From CAYZZU01 sp964483105 (lineage in GTDB: Bacteria > CG2-30-53-67), in assembly GCA_964483105.1 (NCBI GenBank), contig CAYZZU010000003.1:58453-122452 (forward strand): a DNA stretch of 64,000 nt, written 5' to 3'. The notes beneath the pieces are model-generated. The model worked only from the letters and a program-made list of their open reading frames with translations. It searched no databases and had not been told where the DNA came from. The position numbers were made by a program, and so were the translations under genes. Within the stretch, counting starts at the first letter, position 1; each line of letters opens with the position of its first letter. Below, piece after piece: positions 43,458 to 53,008 of this stretch.

Positions 43458-44405
43458 ATGGCCGAGCATCCGGCTCTTTCGATCGTGATTCCGGTATATG
43501 ACGAGTCCGAGAGTATTCCGGAACTCTACTCCGCCCTGAAATCGTCGCTCACACCCCTTGGCGAGACCTACGAGATCCTCTTTGTGGATGACGGGAGTAG
43601 GGACGGGTCCATCGAGAGGATCGACAAGTTGCACCAGACGGACTCAAGGGTGAAGGGAATTCAGCTTCGCGACAACTTTGGGAAGTCCGTCGCCCTGTCC
43701 GTAGGATTCGAACACGCCCGCGGGGACATTGTCTTTACCCTGGACGCCGATCTGCAGGACGATCCGAAAGAGATTCCCCGTTTCCTGGAAAAGGTGAAAG
43801 AGGGGTACGACCTGGTTTCCGGCTGGAAATTCAAGCGGATGGATCCGATCGGGAAGACTGTTCCTTCCCGGATTTTCAACCGGGTCGTCTCCTTGTTAAC
43901 CGGAATCCAACTCCATGATTTCAACTGCGGATTCAAGTGCTACCGACGCGAGGTCGTCCGGAATATCCGTCTCTACGGAGAGTTACACCGGTTCGTTCCT
44001 GTCCTGGCCCGATGGAAGGGATTCCGCGTAACGGAAATCAAGGTGGAGCATCACCCGCGGAGACACGGTGTGTCCAAATACGGCATGGAGCGGTTTACGC
44101 GCGGTTTTCTCGATCTTTTGACGGTCCTGTTTTTGACCCGGTACCTGAAACGACCGCTCCACCTGTTCGGGGGGATCGGGCTGGTCTGCCTCCTCACGGG
44201 AGGAATCCTGAGCGGATGGTTTCTCCTGCAATGGCTGTCCGGTGTTCCCATGCATGTCCGTCCGCTCATGGTTTTTGGCTGGGTGGCGATCATCTTAGGC
44301 ATCCAGTTCATCTCCATGGGACTTTTAGGGGAGATGCTGATCCATTCAGTGCATACGTACAATAAGCGGGAAGATCCGTCGATTATCCGAACCATACTGG
44401 AGTGA
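43458..44405 (+). CDS. Family 2 glycosyltransferase, polyprenyl-phosphate sugar synthase (DPM1/ArnC/GtrB-like)
   Basis: The protein (315 aa) has a GT2 domain with L-S-I-V-I-P-V-Y-D-E-S, F-V-D-D-G-S-R-D-G-S, L-D-A-D-L-Q-D-D-P-K-E-I (the D-x-D-x-Q-D-D-P motif of dolichyl/undecaprenyl-phosphate sugar synthases), and H-H-P-R-R-H-G-V-S-K-Y-G. Two C-terminal membrane helices (about 230-255 and 265-295) fit the GtrB/DPM3-like layout. It should load a hexose onto polyprenyl phosphate on the cytoplasmic side. The product is the donor type used by GT-C enzymes such as the next gene. ATG 43458 is preferred over 43413; ribosome sites are poor for both. Confidence 0.88.
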   Translation: MAEHPALSIVIPVYDESESIPELYSALKSSLTPLGETYEILFVDDGSRDGSIERIDKLHQTDSRVKGIQLRDNFGKSVALSVGFEHARGDIVFTLDADLQDDPKEIPRFLEKVKEGYDLVSGWKFKRMDPIGKTVPSRIFNRVVSLLTGIQLHDFNCGFKCYRREVVRNIRLYGELHRFVPVLARWKGFRVTEIKVEHHPRRHGVSKYGMERFTRGFLDLLTVLFLTRYLKRPLHLFGGIGLVCLLTGGILSGWFLLQWLSGVPMHVRPLMVFGWVAIILGIQFISMGLLGEMLIHSVHTYNKREDPSIIRTILE

Positions 44406-44409
44406 CGGA

Positions 44410-46245
44410 ATGCCTCTGACCGGCAGCAGAGTAATGCTCAGCAGGAGGCAGGAGGCCATAGGCGTCTCTTTTCTTCTTATCGTTGTTGGGTTCCTCCTTT
44501 TCTGGGGGTGTCTTTATCTGGGGGTTCTGAACGATTTTGACGACCTGACGTACATTTTCAGGAACCCCTATACCGATGGCCTGAGCTGGTCCAACATTCG
44601 AGGAGCCTTCACGCACTCCTTTGTAGGGAATTATGCGCCAGTGCACATCCTGTCATACGGTGTGGATTATCTTTTTTGGAAGGACGATCCTTGGGGATAT
44701 CATCTTACGAACATTGTTCTGCATATCGGGAATGCCGTTCTGCTTTACTTTTTTCTTTGCCGATTGATCCGGCAACAAAGTATTTCCTTGATTGCTTCCC
44801 TGATCTTCCTGATCCATCCGGTCCAAGTGGAGTCGGTGGCGTGGTTGTCGGAGCGTAAAAATCTGCTCTCCGCCACATTTTTTCTTTTTTCCTTTCTGAT
44901 TTATATCCGCCTTTTCCCGCCATCCGGAGGGTACGACCGTTCCGATGAACCGGTGGGGAAAGGAGTCGTTTATTTTTTTTCTTTTTTCTTTTATTTGATG
45001 GCGCTTTTGACCAAGAGTTCCGTAGTCGTTATGCCGTTGTTGCTTCTAACATACCATCGATATTACAGGGGCAAGGGAGACATCCGAAAGTGCTGGCCAG
45101 CCATGACGCCCTTTTTCATGGCCGCAATTGTTTTTTCCATCCTTACGCTTCGGACACAATCCGGAAGCGTTATTGGTCTTTTCGATGGTTCGATTTTCAG
45201 CCATATTTATATGATCTTATATATTCTCGGAAAATATGTTCGTCTACTTTTTTTCCCGGTCAATCTTTCGTTCCAGTATGATGTACCTTCTCTTGCACAG
45301 GGGTGCTCTTCCTCAATGGCCGGTCCTCTTATTTTCCTGATCATCTTTACGCTGTGGATGGTCGGGGTTGCAAAGAAGAAACCCGGATCATTCTTCTGGG
45401 GCTTGTGGTTTCTTATCTGTCTGCTTCCTGTTTCTCAACTCGTACCGATAGTAACGTATATGAACGATCGGTATCTTTACCTTCCATTGATTGGATTCGC
45501 CGTTTCTACGGCGGGAAAATTGAGTACGTTCCGCAGCGTCCCCAAAAACGAATGGACGGGATTGGTGCTGATTGCAATTCCTCTTTTATTTTATGGAACG
45601 TTGACAACCCGGAGGATCCCGGTGTGGGCAACGTCCCGGTCTCTGTGGATGGATGCTGTGAGCAAGGCGCCTGGGAATCATCTGCCGTATGTAAAAATAG
45701 GGGCTTATCATTTCCGGGAGGGAAAACTTGATTTGGCCCTGAAAGAGTTTCAGTCTTCTGAACGTATCCGTCCCAAGTATTATAACTATGAATGGATCGG
45801 CAATGTCTACGGAAAGAAACATGAGTGGGAAAAGGCGATTCGTTATTATCGGCGTTCCCTGTCCCTTTTTCCTGAGAACAGCAAAGTTTTGAGGAACCTC
45901 GGGATAGCGCTGTACAACACAGGGGATATGTCTTCCGCCGTAAGTTCCCTGCAACAGGCGATCCGTTACAGTCCCGGGTATGTCAGACCTTATCTGGATC
46001 TCGGAGATATCTATCATCAGAAAGGTGATGAGATTCGTGAGCTTCAGATCTACCGGGAGCTTGTTCGGACATGTCCGGAAAAAGTTGAAGGCTGGATTGC
46101 TCTGGCCGGTTATTATGCCTACCACCATGCGAAAGAGAAAAGCCGGAAATATTGGGATATTGCAAGCGCAAAGGCGAAGAGGGGATCGGTGTTGGATCAG
46201 TTGAAGTTGGAGACGGCCAGGGGGGGTCTGGATGGAGGAGGATGA
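44410..46245 (+). CDS. Multi-spanning TPR protein, TMTC/GT-C type putative glycosyltransferase (first copy)
   Basis: About ten hydrophobic helices fill residues 15-405, followed by TPR repeats (about 425-595, with A-I-R-Y-Y-R-R-S-L and L-G-I-A-L-Y-N-T-G-D). The first extracytoplasmic loop has N-D-F-D-D-L-T-Y-I-F-R-N-P-Y, the acidic pair expected in GT-C enzymes of the PMT/TMTC group, which use polyprenyl-phosphate sugars. H-P-V-Q-V-E-S-V-A-W-L-S-E-R-K-N is also typical of this TPR family. The gene starts 4 bp after the donor synthase. Acceptor and sugar are unknown; O-glycosylation of a secreted protein is inferred. Confidence 0.75.
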   Translation: MPLTGSRVMLSRRQEAIGVSFLLIVVGFLLFWGCLYLGVLNDFDDLTYIFRNPYTDGLSWSNIRGAFTHSFVGNYAPVHILSYGVDYLFWKDDPWGYHLTNIVLHIGNAVLLYFFLCRLIRQQSISLIASLIFLIHPVQVESVAWLSERKNLLSATFFLFSFLIYIRLFPPSGGYDRSDEPVGKGVVYFFSFFFYLMALLTKSSVVVMPLLLLTYHRYYRGKGDIRKCWPAMTPFFMAAIVFSILTLRTQSGSVIGLFDGSIFSHIYMILYILGKYVRLLFFPVNLSFQYDVPSLAQGCSSSMAGPLIFLIIFTLWMVGVAKKKPGSFFWGLWFLICLLPVSQLVPIVTYMNDRYLYLPLIGFAVSTAGKLSTFRSVPKNEWTGLVLIAIPLLFYGTLTTRRIPVWATSRSLWMDAVSKAPGNHLPYVKIGAYHFREGKLDLALKEFQSSERIRPKYYNYEWIGNVYGKKHEWEKAIRYYRRSLSLFPENSKVLRNLGIALYNTGDMSSAVSSLQQAIRYSPGYVRPYLDLGDIYHQKGDEIRELQIYRELVRTCPEKVEGWIALAGYYAYHHAKEKSRKYWDIASAKAKRGSVLDQLKLETARGGLDGGG

Positions 46246-46301
46246 CATGCTGCAGCGGGGAACGATTACGATTTTGACGAGACGGTAAAAAAGACCATCT
46301 A

Positions 46302-47414
46302 ATGAGAATCTGTTATTTCGGGACTTACGAGAAAGACTATCCAAGGAACCGAATCCTGATCAAGGAATTCCGGAAGCAGGGAGTTGAAGTGGTAGAGTGC
46401 CATGTGCCTCTCTGGGAGCGCCAGCTTGACAAGACCGGGAGCTATCTTTCGCCCTTTTCTCTCCTCAAGATCATGGCCGGACTGCTTCGAGCTTACCTGG
46501 TTCTCGTCTGGCGGTTTCTGCGCGCAGGCGATTTTGATTTCCTGATGGTTGGATATATCGGACAGGCGGATGTCTTACTGGCCCGGTTTCTCCTTCTCTT
46601 CCGGAGGCGGCCCCTGGTCTTCAATCCACTCATTTCGCTTTATGATACCCTGGTGGTAGACCGGAGGATTTTTCGCGAACGTTCGGCCGCTGCATGGTTT
46701 CTCTACCGGATCGACCGCTGGTCCTTCCAATTGGCCGACCTGATCATACTGGACACGAACGCCCATATCGATTATCTCTCCGCTCTTCTGAGGATCGATA
46801 AGAAAAAGTTCGTCCGTGTCTTTGTCGGGGCCGACGAGGAGGTTTTTTATCCGCGCGATCCGGGCGGGAAAAAGGACGGCCTCTTCCGGGTTCTCTTCTA
46901 TGGCAAGTTTATCCCCCTTCACGGGATTCATCATATCCTGCACGCAGCCAAGGCGCTGGAAGGCGATCCGACAATCCGGTTCAGGATCATCGGATACGGA
47001 CAGCTCTCCGGTGAAATCCATGCGCTGGCCGAGCGGCTCCATTTGCTGAACGTGGAATTTGTGAACTGGGTTCCCTACGAAAAACTTCCCGATGAAATTG
47101 CCGAAGCGGATCTTTGTCTCGGTATCTTCGGAGATACGGAAAAGGCGCAGAGAGTGATCCCGAACAAGGTCTTTCAGGCGCTGGCCTGCGGAAGACCGGT
47201 TCTGACCCTCGATACGCCGGCGATGCGTGAATTGGGGCGCCTATCTCTACTTTCACTTCTTCCGGATACCTGCCGACGAATACTTTCTGAATCGATTAGA
47301 AATCTCAAGACGAGTAGAGGAAGGTGCTGTTCGGAGGAGAATATTTGCGATATTGCGGGAGAGGATTGGGATCTTTTCATGACGAGTCTGAAATCAACGG
47401 GACGGTTGCAGTAA
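46302..47414 (+). CDS. Family 4-like glycosyltransferase
   Basis: The 370-residue protein has a GT-B fold pattern. The C-terminal donor-binding half shows F-Y-G-K-F-I-P-L-H-G-I, R-I-I-G-Y-G-Q, D-L-C-L-G-I-F-G-D-T-E-K-A and I-P-N-K-V-F-Q-A-L-A-C-G-R-P-V-L-T. After M-R-E-L-G (residue about 310) the sequence departs from the usual nucleotide-sugar end region, and the +1 frame gives R-I-P-A-D-E, closer to the family's P-P-G-D-P. A compensated double frameshift over about 47240-47290 is possible. No ribosome site is evident. Sugar specificity is unknown. Confidence 0.82.
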   Translation: MRICYFGTYEKDYPRNRILIKEFRKQGVEVVECHVPLWERQLDKTGSYLSPFSLLKIMAGLLRAYLVLVWRFLRAGDFDFLMVGYIGQADVLLARFLLLFRRRPLVFNPLISLYDTLVVDRRIFRERSAAAWFLYRIDRWSFQLADLIILDTNAHIDYLSALLRIDKKKFVRVFVGADEEVFYPRDPGGKKDGLFRVLFYGKFIPLHGIHHILHAAKALEGDPTIRFRIIGYGQLSGEIHALAERLHLLNVEFVNWVPYEKLPDEIAEADLCLGIFGDTEKAQRVIPNKVFQALACGRPVLTLDTPAMRELGRLSLLSLLPDTCRRILSESIRNLKTSRGRCCSEENICDIAGEDWDLFMTSLKSTGRLQ

Positions 47415-47431
47415 AATTGTGAGATTACGAT

Positions 47432-48961
47432 ATGTCGCTAAACGGAGGTTCGACATTTCGTCCTGAATTTCAGGATACCTTGCTGGGTACGGATTCTTGG
47501 AGTACCGATCTGAAAAGCCATACGGTTCATGGCGCTTTGATCATGGTCTTCTCCCAGAGTATAAAGTTTATCACCACCCTGGCTTCAACAGCGATTTTAG
47601 CGCGTTTACTGACACCATATGATTTCGGTCTGATTGCGATGGTCACGGCCGTAACCGGTTTCCTAGCTATGTTGAAAGACATGGGATTGCCGATGGCCAC
47701 GGTTCAACGCGCGAAAATCAGTCATGATGAGATCAGCCTCCTCTTTTGGATGAACGTTGCGCTCAGTGTAGTTGTTTTTCTCATTGCGTCAGCTTTCGGG
47801 CCGATTGTCTCCTGGTTTTATCACGAACCAAAATTAACCTGGATTGTGTTATTCATCTCTCTTAATTTTATCTTCAGTGGGTTGGCTGCCCAACACCGGG
47901 CCATTCTGAATAGAAAAATGCGTTTTAAGGCCCTGGCGGTTGTGGATGTTGTTTCTTTGATTGTCGGCGGGATTGCCGGGATCTATTGTGCTTGGCTTGG
48001 GATTGGCTACTGGGCGTTGGTTGTGATGCAACTTTCTATAGGTGTGACTTCGATGATGCTGACCTGGGTGATCTGTTCCTGGATACCGGGCCGTCTAAAG
48101 CGAGTAACGCCGGTTCGTTCTCTGGTATCTTTCGGGGCTCATCTCACAGGGTTTAACTTGGTCAATTATTTTGCTCGCAACTTGGATGATGTGTTGATCG
48201 GTAGTTATTGGGGATCCTCCCAGCTCGGGTTATATTCCAAGGCATACTCCCTGCTGATATTGCCCATACAACAAATCAATAACCCGATTGCAGCTGTCAC
48301 AATCCCGGCGCTGAGTCGCTTGCAGGACAATTGCCGACGATATCGGGATCTCTATCTGAAAGCACTGACTGTGATCGTAGTTTTTACTGTTCCTGCTTGT
48401 CTTTTCATGGCGCTTATGTCGGACGAGATCATTTATGTATTTTTAGGTCCGCAATGGTCTGAGGCAGGCCGGATTTTCAGAATTCTGGCGATTGGTGGAG
48501 TTGTGCAACCGGTACTTAACACTTCAGGGTGGTTGTATGTGTCTTCGGGACGGACCGTCCGTATGTTTCAGTGGGGTGTTTTTTCTTCCTCCCTTATTGT
48601 TCTTTCTTTTTTTGTGGGGGTGCCATTTGGATTGAGAGGTGTAGCGACAAGCTATACTGTGGCAATATTGATCTTGGTATGGCCCTGCCTTCATTTTGTC
48701 ACCAAGGGGACATCGATTTCCACCAAAGACATTTTACACGCTATACAATCTCCATTTGCAGCTGCAATGCTTGCTATAGGAAGCTGCTGGATTGTCAAGA
48801 TACGTCTGGACCCATTGTTGACGAGGGGGACAATATTGTTGATTTGTGTCGCTTTAATGGGGGGGGTCTATTACCTGGTTTTATTTCATCTGTTCGGCAT
48901 GAAATCTTTTTACCACTCAATACTGAAAGAATTGGGACGTGTTTCTATCGCCAAGACATGA
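47432..48961 (+). CDS. Wzx-type polysaccharide flippase (MOP superfamily)
   Basis: This 509-residue protein has about 12-14 membrane helices and the start F-S-Q-S-I-K-F-I-T-T-L-A-S-T-A-I-L-A-R-L-L, with P-Y-D-F-G-L-I-A-M-V, of the lipopolysaccharide/colanic acid exporter group (WzxC-like). Such proteins flip lipid-linked oligosaccharides across the inner membrane. Its presence implies that at least one product of the cluster is built on a lipid carrier in the cytoplasm. The sequence is visibly richer in A+T than the flanking operons. Confidence 0.9.
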   Translation: MSLNGGSTFRPEFQDTLLGTDSWSTDLKSHTVHGALIMVFSQSIKFITTLASTAILARLLTPYDFGLIAMVTAVTGFLAMLKDMGLPMATVQRAKISHDEISLLFWMNVALSVVVFLIASAFGPIVSWFYHEPKLTWIVLFISLNFIFSGLAAQHRAILNRKMRFKALAVVDVVSLIVGGIAGIYCAWLGIGYWALVVMQLSIGVTSMMLTWVICSWIPGRLKRVTPVRSLVSFGAHLTGFNLVNYFARNLDDVLIGSYWGSSQLGLYSKAYSLLILPIQQINNPIAAVTIPALSRLQDNCRRYRDLYLKALTVIVVFTVPACLFMALMSDEIIYVFLGPQWSEAGRIFRILAIGGVVQPVLNTSGWLYVSSGRTVRMFQWGVFSSSLIVLSFFVGVPFGLRGVATSYTVAILILVWPCLHFVTKGTSISTKDILHAIQSPFAAAMLAIGSCWIVKIRLDPLLTRGTILLICVALMGGVYYLVLFHLFGMKSFYHSILKELGRVSIAKT

Positions 48962-49048
48962 CTCCACGTAGTGATGGATCATTGCTGCGCCGTCTCGGAA
49001 CTCCGTGCATGATATACACATCTTTGTCCTAAGGCAGGTTTCTTTTTT

Positions 49049-49840
49049 ATGAATCGGAAAATCAGGGAGTTTTACGAACAATTTGCAGAAAAATTATTAC
49101 GGGAATACGTTCATGGCAATGCACGAGTGGCCCGTCAATTTGAATTCCTGAAAGATGCAGTTCCTGGGCACTCTCAACGGATACTGGTTGTAGGGTGTGG
49201 AATCGGTGAAATTGTGTATTTCCTGGCAACAAAACGGGCACGCAAATCATACGTTCTTGGGGTGGATCTCAGTTTGGAGAATATTTCCATAGCTAAAAAA
49301 TTGTTTGCCCATTCCCGAGTCGAGTTCCGGCAGGGGAATATTTTAGAAGATTTACAAGATGGGAATTGGGAATTGATTATTCTTCCTGACGTATATGAAC
49401 ATATACCAGTTAGTGAACGCGACCATTTCCACGCTGTTGTACACCGATTGCTTGCTCCAAACGGGAGTGTCCTGATGACCTTGCCCAGTTGTAGGCACCA
49501 GCAGATGCTTCGCGAAAGAGGTTGTGGACTTCAGATCGTTGATGAAGACGTTACTCTGGCTGATCTCATACGTATGAGCAGAGATTTGAACGCTGTTATT
49601 ACATACTATCGAGAAATAACAATTTGGAATTCAAATGATTATATTCATGTAGTCATGGAACGCGGAGCAGGCAGCTCCGTCCAAAACTTACAGGAGGAAC
49701 ATTTCTGTGGGAAGCGGAAAAGTTGTCCGCCGATCTTTCCTTTTCATTTCTGCAAGCGAATGAGGGTAGGGTTTGGCGTAATGTGCCGTTATTTTAAAGT
49801 CTGGTACAGACTCCGAAGAATACCGATACGGAATAAATAG
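49049..49840 (+). CDS. Class I SAM-dependent methyltransferase
   Basis: The 263-residue protein shows a Rossmann-type SAM site: I-L-V-V-G-C-G-I-G-E-I (motif I, about residues 48-58), V-L-G-V-D-L-S-L-E-N (acidic end of strand 2), F-R-Q-G-N-I and L-I-I-L-P-D-V-Y-E-H-I-P. Methylation of a sugar or of an O-glycan end is the likely role given the cluster. The C-terminal 60 residues are basic and match no domain I recognise. It is among the most AT-rich genes here. Confidence 0.82.
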   Translation: MNRKIREFYEQFAEKLLREYVHGNARVARQFEFLKDAVPGHSQRILVVGCGIGEIVYFLATKRARKSYVLGVDLSLENISIAKKLFAHSRVEFRQGNILEDLQDGNWELIILPDVYEHIPVSERDHFHAVVHRLLAPNGSVLMTLPSCRHQQMLRERGCGLQIVDEDVTLADLIRMSRDLNAVITYYREITIWNSNDYIHVVMERGAGSSVQNLQEEHFCGKRKSCPPIFPFHFCKRMRVGFGVMCRYFKVWYRLRRIPIRNK

Positions 49841-49848
49841 GTAGAGAC

Positions 49849-51075
49849 ATGAAAATCGCTTTCCTCGTGAGTCGCTTTCCGTCATTGTCCGAAACGTTTA
49901 TTCTGAACCAGATTACCGGTTTGTTGGATCGCGGGCATCATATCGACATATTTTCCGTTCACGCGGCTGATGAATCGGAACTGCATGAAGATGTTGTGAA
50001 ATATCAGTTGATTGATCGCACCACCTATCTCCATATCCCCAAAAACAAAATAATGCGGTTGTTGAAGGGGATATATCTTTTGTTGAAGAACTTTTACCTG
50101 AATCCCCTCCTTCTGCTCAAATCCTTGGATGTCATCAAATATGGCCGTTTTGCACTTTCGTTGAAATTATTATACGCAGCCGTTGCATTTCTTAAATATG
50201 AATCCTGTGACGTACTGTACTGCCATTTTGGTCCGAACGGCATGTTGGGTGTTATGTTGAGAGATATCGGTGTTGTCAAGGGAAAAGTCATAACGAGCTT
50301 TCATGGTGTAGACTTGTCAAAATATATTCAGGATCGAGGGCAACATGTGTATCGGTACCTGTTCACCAATGGGGATCTCTTTCTTCCAGTATGTCGATTC
50401 TGGCAGGATATTCTGATCCAAATGGGATGTCCTCCCCATAAAACGATTGTACATCGGATGGGGGTGGATACTATGAAGTTTGCAAAGACTGCTTCCGTTC
50501 CCATAAATGATGGCCGAACCAGGGTATTGACAATCGCTCGTCTTGTGGAAAAGAAAGGAGTGGTTTATGGGATCCGGGCAGTCGGGAAAGCTCGTCGAAG
50601 ATTCCCCAACCTGTTCTATACAATTATTGGAGAGGGGCCTTTGCGGCAGGAGTTGGAAAACCTGGTTGTCACTTCTGATCTTTCCGATACGGTACGCCTC
50701 ATGGGGTGGAAAAAACAGGAAACAGTAATTCCTTTTCTGCATGAGGCGGATATTCTGCTGGCACCCAGCATTCGCAGTGCGGACGGGGACCAGGAGGGAA
50801 TTCCCGTGGTATTAATTGAGGCATTGTCGATTGGGTTGGTCGTTATCACTACTCGCCAAAGTGGTATCCCTGAACTGATCCACGATGGGATCACAGGTTT
50901 TTTCGTTCCGGAAAAGGACACGGATGCTTTAGCGGATAAGCTGGAGTTTCTGATTCAGCACCCGGAAGTCCGGCATAAAGTTGCCCTTGCGGGACGTGCC
51001 TTGGTTAAGAAGGAATACAATATCCAGCGTCTCAACGACAGTCTTGAGAAAATGTGCCGGTCGGTTTTAGGTTAG
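49849..51075 (+). CDS. Family 4 glycosyltransferase (WcaL/AmsK-like)
   Basis: The protein (408 aa) begins M-K-I-A-F-L-V-S-R-F-P-S-L-S-E-T-F-I-L-N-Q, the hallmark of colanic acid/amylovoran-type GT4 enzymes. It has H-F-G-P-N-G, S-F-H-G-V-D-L-S, R-L-V-E-K-K-G, and the donor motif E-G-I-P-V-V-L-I-E-A-L-S-I-G. AGGTAGAG precedes the ATG. The enzyme retains a GT-B two-lobe architecture; sugar unknown. Confidence 0.9.
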   Translation: MKIAFLVSRFPSLSETFILNQITGLLDRGHHIDIFSVHAADESELHEDVVKYQLIDRTTYLHIPKNKIMRLLKGIYLLLKNFYLNPLLLLKSLDVIKYGRFALSLKLLYAAVAFLKYESCDVLYCHFGPNGMLGVMLRDIGVVKGKVITSFHGVDLSKYIQDRGQHVYRYLFTNGDLFLPVCRFWQDILIQMGCPPHKTIVHRMGVDTMKFAKTASVPINDGRTRVLTIARLVEKKGVVYGIRAVGKARRRFPNLFYTIIGEGPLRQELENLVVTSDLSDTVRLMGWKKQETVIPFLHEADILLAPSIRSADGDQEGIPVVLIEALSIGLVVITTRQSGIPELIHDGITGFFVPEKDTDALADKLEFLIQHPEVRHKVALAGRALVKKEYNIQRLNDSLEKMCRSVLG

Positions 51076-51087
51076 TAGGAGAATGAT

Positions 51088-52002
51088 GTGCAGACAAGTG
51101 GATCAGTTCGCATGTACCCTGCCGTGAGTGTGATTCTTCCGACATATAACAGAGAGCATTTGATTCGTCGTGCTATACGCAGTGTTCTGGATCAAACATA
51201 TGACAATCTGGAAGTCATCGTGGTGGATGACTGTTCCACCGACGCAACCCGGAAGGTTGTGGAAGAGTTTTCGGATTCCCGGATACGCTATCTACTGCAT
51301 GAACGGCGGCGGGGGGCTTCTGCAGCCCGTAATACGGGAATCCGCGCCGCTCTTGGAGATTACATTGCCTTTCAAGATTCTGATGACGAATGGATTCCTG
51401 ACAAACTGGAAAGGCAGATATCGGTCTTGGAGCACGCGACCCGCCGTATCGGTGTTGTTTACACCGCATTCTGGCGGTTTCGCAATGGTCGGAAGGAACG
51501 AATCCCCAAATCGACGATTCGAACCAAGAGTGGGCGTATTCATGCGGCGCTTCTGAGAAGAAACTTTGTAACGACACAGAGCGCTCTTGTAAGAAAAGAG
51601 TGCATTCAGAAAACCGGATTGTTTGATGAATCGTTGAAGCGTTTTCAGGATTGGGATTTATGGATTCGGATCTCCAGAGTTTATGACTTTGCTTTTATCG
51701 ACGTTCCCTTGATCAAGGCCTATCTGCAGCCGGATAGTATTACATTGGATCAAAAAGGGGAACCTCATGCGCTCAACAGGATCTTGGAGAAAAACATGGA
51801 TGAGATTCGACAGAACAAAAGATTACTCGGGCTCTATTATCTACGAATCGGTGCAGCATATTGCAGACTCGGAGAAATGCACCACGGTCGCATCTATTTT
51901 TCCATGGCACGGAAAGCCGATCGCTTAAACGTTCTGGTCTGGCCGTTGGTTCTTCTTTCCTTTTTCCATAAAAAAGTTTTTTCTTTTTGTGTACCGTCAT
52001 GA
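51088..52002 (+). CDS. Family 2 glycosyltransferase
   Basis: This enzyme (304 aa) has the GT-A signature V-S-V-I-L-P-T-Y-N-R, V-V-D-D-C-S-T-D-A-T, A-A-R-N-T-G-I-R-A-A and the metal-binding Q-D-S-D-D-E-W. A W-D-L-W-I-R-I-S block follows. GTG 51088 is taken as start because AGGAG lies six bases upstream; an ATG occurs eight codons later. It is soluble apart from a hydrophobic C-terminus. Confidence 0.9.
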   Translation: MQTSGSVRMYPAVSVILPTYNREHLIRRAIRSVLDQTYDNLEVIVVDDCSTDATRKVVEEFSDSRIRYLLHERRRGASAARNTGIRAALGDYIAFQDSDDEWIPDKLERQISVLEHATRRIGVVYTAFWRFRNGRKERIPKSTIRTKSGRIHAALLRRNFVTTQSALVRKECIQKTGLFDESLKRFQDWDLWIRISRVYDFAFIDVPLIKAYLQPDSITLDQKGEPHALNRILEKNMDEIRQNKRLLGLYYLRIGAAYCRLGEMHHGRIYFSMARKADRLNVLVWPLVLLSFFHKKVFSFCVPS

Positions 52003-52015
52003 CAGGAGTGGATCT

Positions 52016-53008
52016 ATGTCCGTTAAGGTATCCCTGATGGTTGTAAACTGGAACGGAAAAGAACTCCTGCAGGAAAGCCTTCAGGCCATACGGAAACAGG
52101 TTTTCCAAGACTATGAAGTGATTGTGGTGGATAACGGATCAACGGACGGATCGGTTTTTCTATTAAAGGAAAGTTTTCCTGAAGTTAAAATTATGGAATT
52201 AGATAACAACCATGGCTTTGCCGGAGGGAATCTCGCCGGGCTGAAACTTTGTCAGGGGGAATATATCGCCCTTCTGAATAATGATGCTCTGCCCGACCCC
52301 AACTGGCTTGGGCTACTGGTTGAGGTGATGGAAAATTCTGAAGAAACCGGCATCTGCGCGTCCAGAATCATGGTTGCGGATACCGATCTTCTGGATGCAG
52401 CGGGAGATGGTTATGCAACGGCGGGGTTCGGTTTTAAGAGAGGGAATGGAAACCCCTCGCGATCTTTCATGAAGAAAGAAAACGTTTTCGGGGCCTCTGC
52501 CGGAGCCGTTCTGTATCGTCGTTCCATGATCGAACAGATCGGTTTTTTCGATCCGGATTTCTTTATTGTAAATGAAGACACGGATCTGAATTTCCGGGCC
52601 CAACTCATGGGGTGGAAGTGTGTTTATGTACCGGAATCGGTTGTTTTTCACAAAGTAAGCATGACACGGAAACTGCGGAGTCAATCTCAGGTCTATTATA
52701 AGATCCGCAATACCGATTTCGTTCTGATCATCAATATGCCTTTGATGTTGATCCTTCGGTTTTTCCCCCATATTATTTTGGGCCAACTGTTTTTTGTTGT
52801 CAAATATGCCCTGATACGGGGATATTGGAGAGCGGTTTTCAGGGCCAAACGGGATACGTTGAAGATGCTTCCTGACCTTTTGGGAAAACGTCGGAAAATC
52901 CAGAAAATGAAGTCCGTGAGTAATGCGTATCTTAGGTCGATTTTCCAGAACGTTTTTAAGATAAAATTTGTCAAGGAATATTTCTCAGTCGTCAGGGAAC
53001 TCAAGTAA
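52016..53008 (+). CDS. Family 2 glycosyltransferase (rhamnosyltransferase-like)
   Basis: The 330-residue protein begins V-S-L-M-V-V-N-W-N-G-K, then V-V-D-N-G-S-T-D-G-S, N-N-H-G-F-A-G-G-N and L-L-N-N-D-A-L-P-D, the pattern of dTDP-rhamnosyltransferase-like GT2 enzymes, with N-E-D-T-D-L-N-F-R as catalytic-base region. The C-terminal third is basic with a hydrophobic stretch. AGGAG precedes ATG 52016. Its stop abuts the next ATG with no gap. Confidence 0.9.
   Translation: MSVKVSLMVVNWNGKELLQESLQAIRKQVFQDYEVIVVDNGSTDGSVFLLKESFPEVKIMELDNNHGFAGGNLAGLKLCQGEYIALLNNDALPDPNWLGLLVEVMENSEETGICASRIMVADTDLLDAAGDGYATAGFGFKRGNGNPSRSFMKKENVFGASAGAVLYRRSMIEQIGFFDPDFFIVNEDTDLNFRAQLMGWKCVYVPESVVFHKVSMTRKLRSQSQVYYKIRNTDFVLIINMPLMLILRFFPHIILGQLFFVVKYALIRGYWRAVFRAKRDTLKMLPDLLGKRRKIQKMKSVSNAYLRSIFQNVFKIKFVKEYFSVVRELK

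Noticed and set aside
48529..49032. 167-codon frame inside and after the flippase gene
   Set aside because: Shadow frame of the flippase, with atypical composition and no ribosome site.
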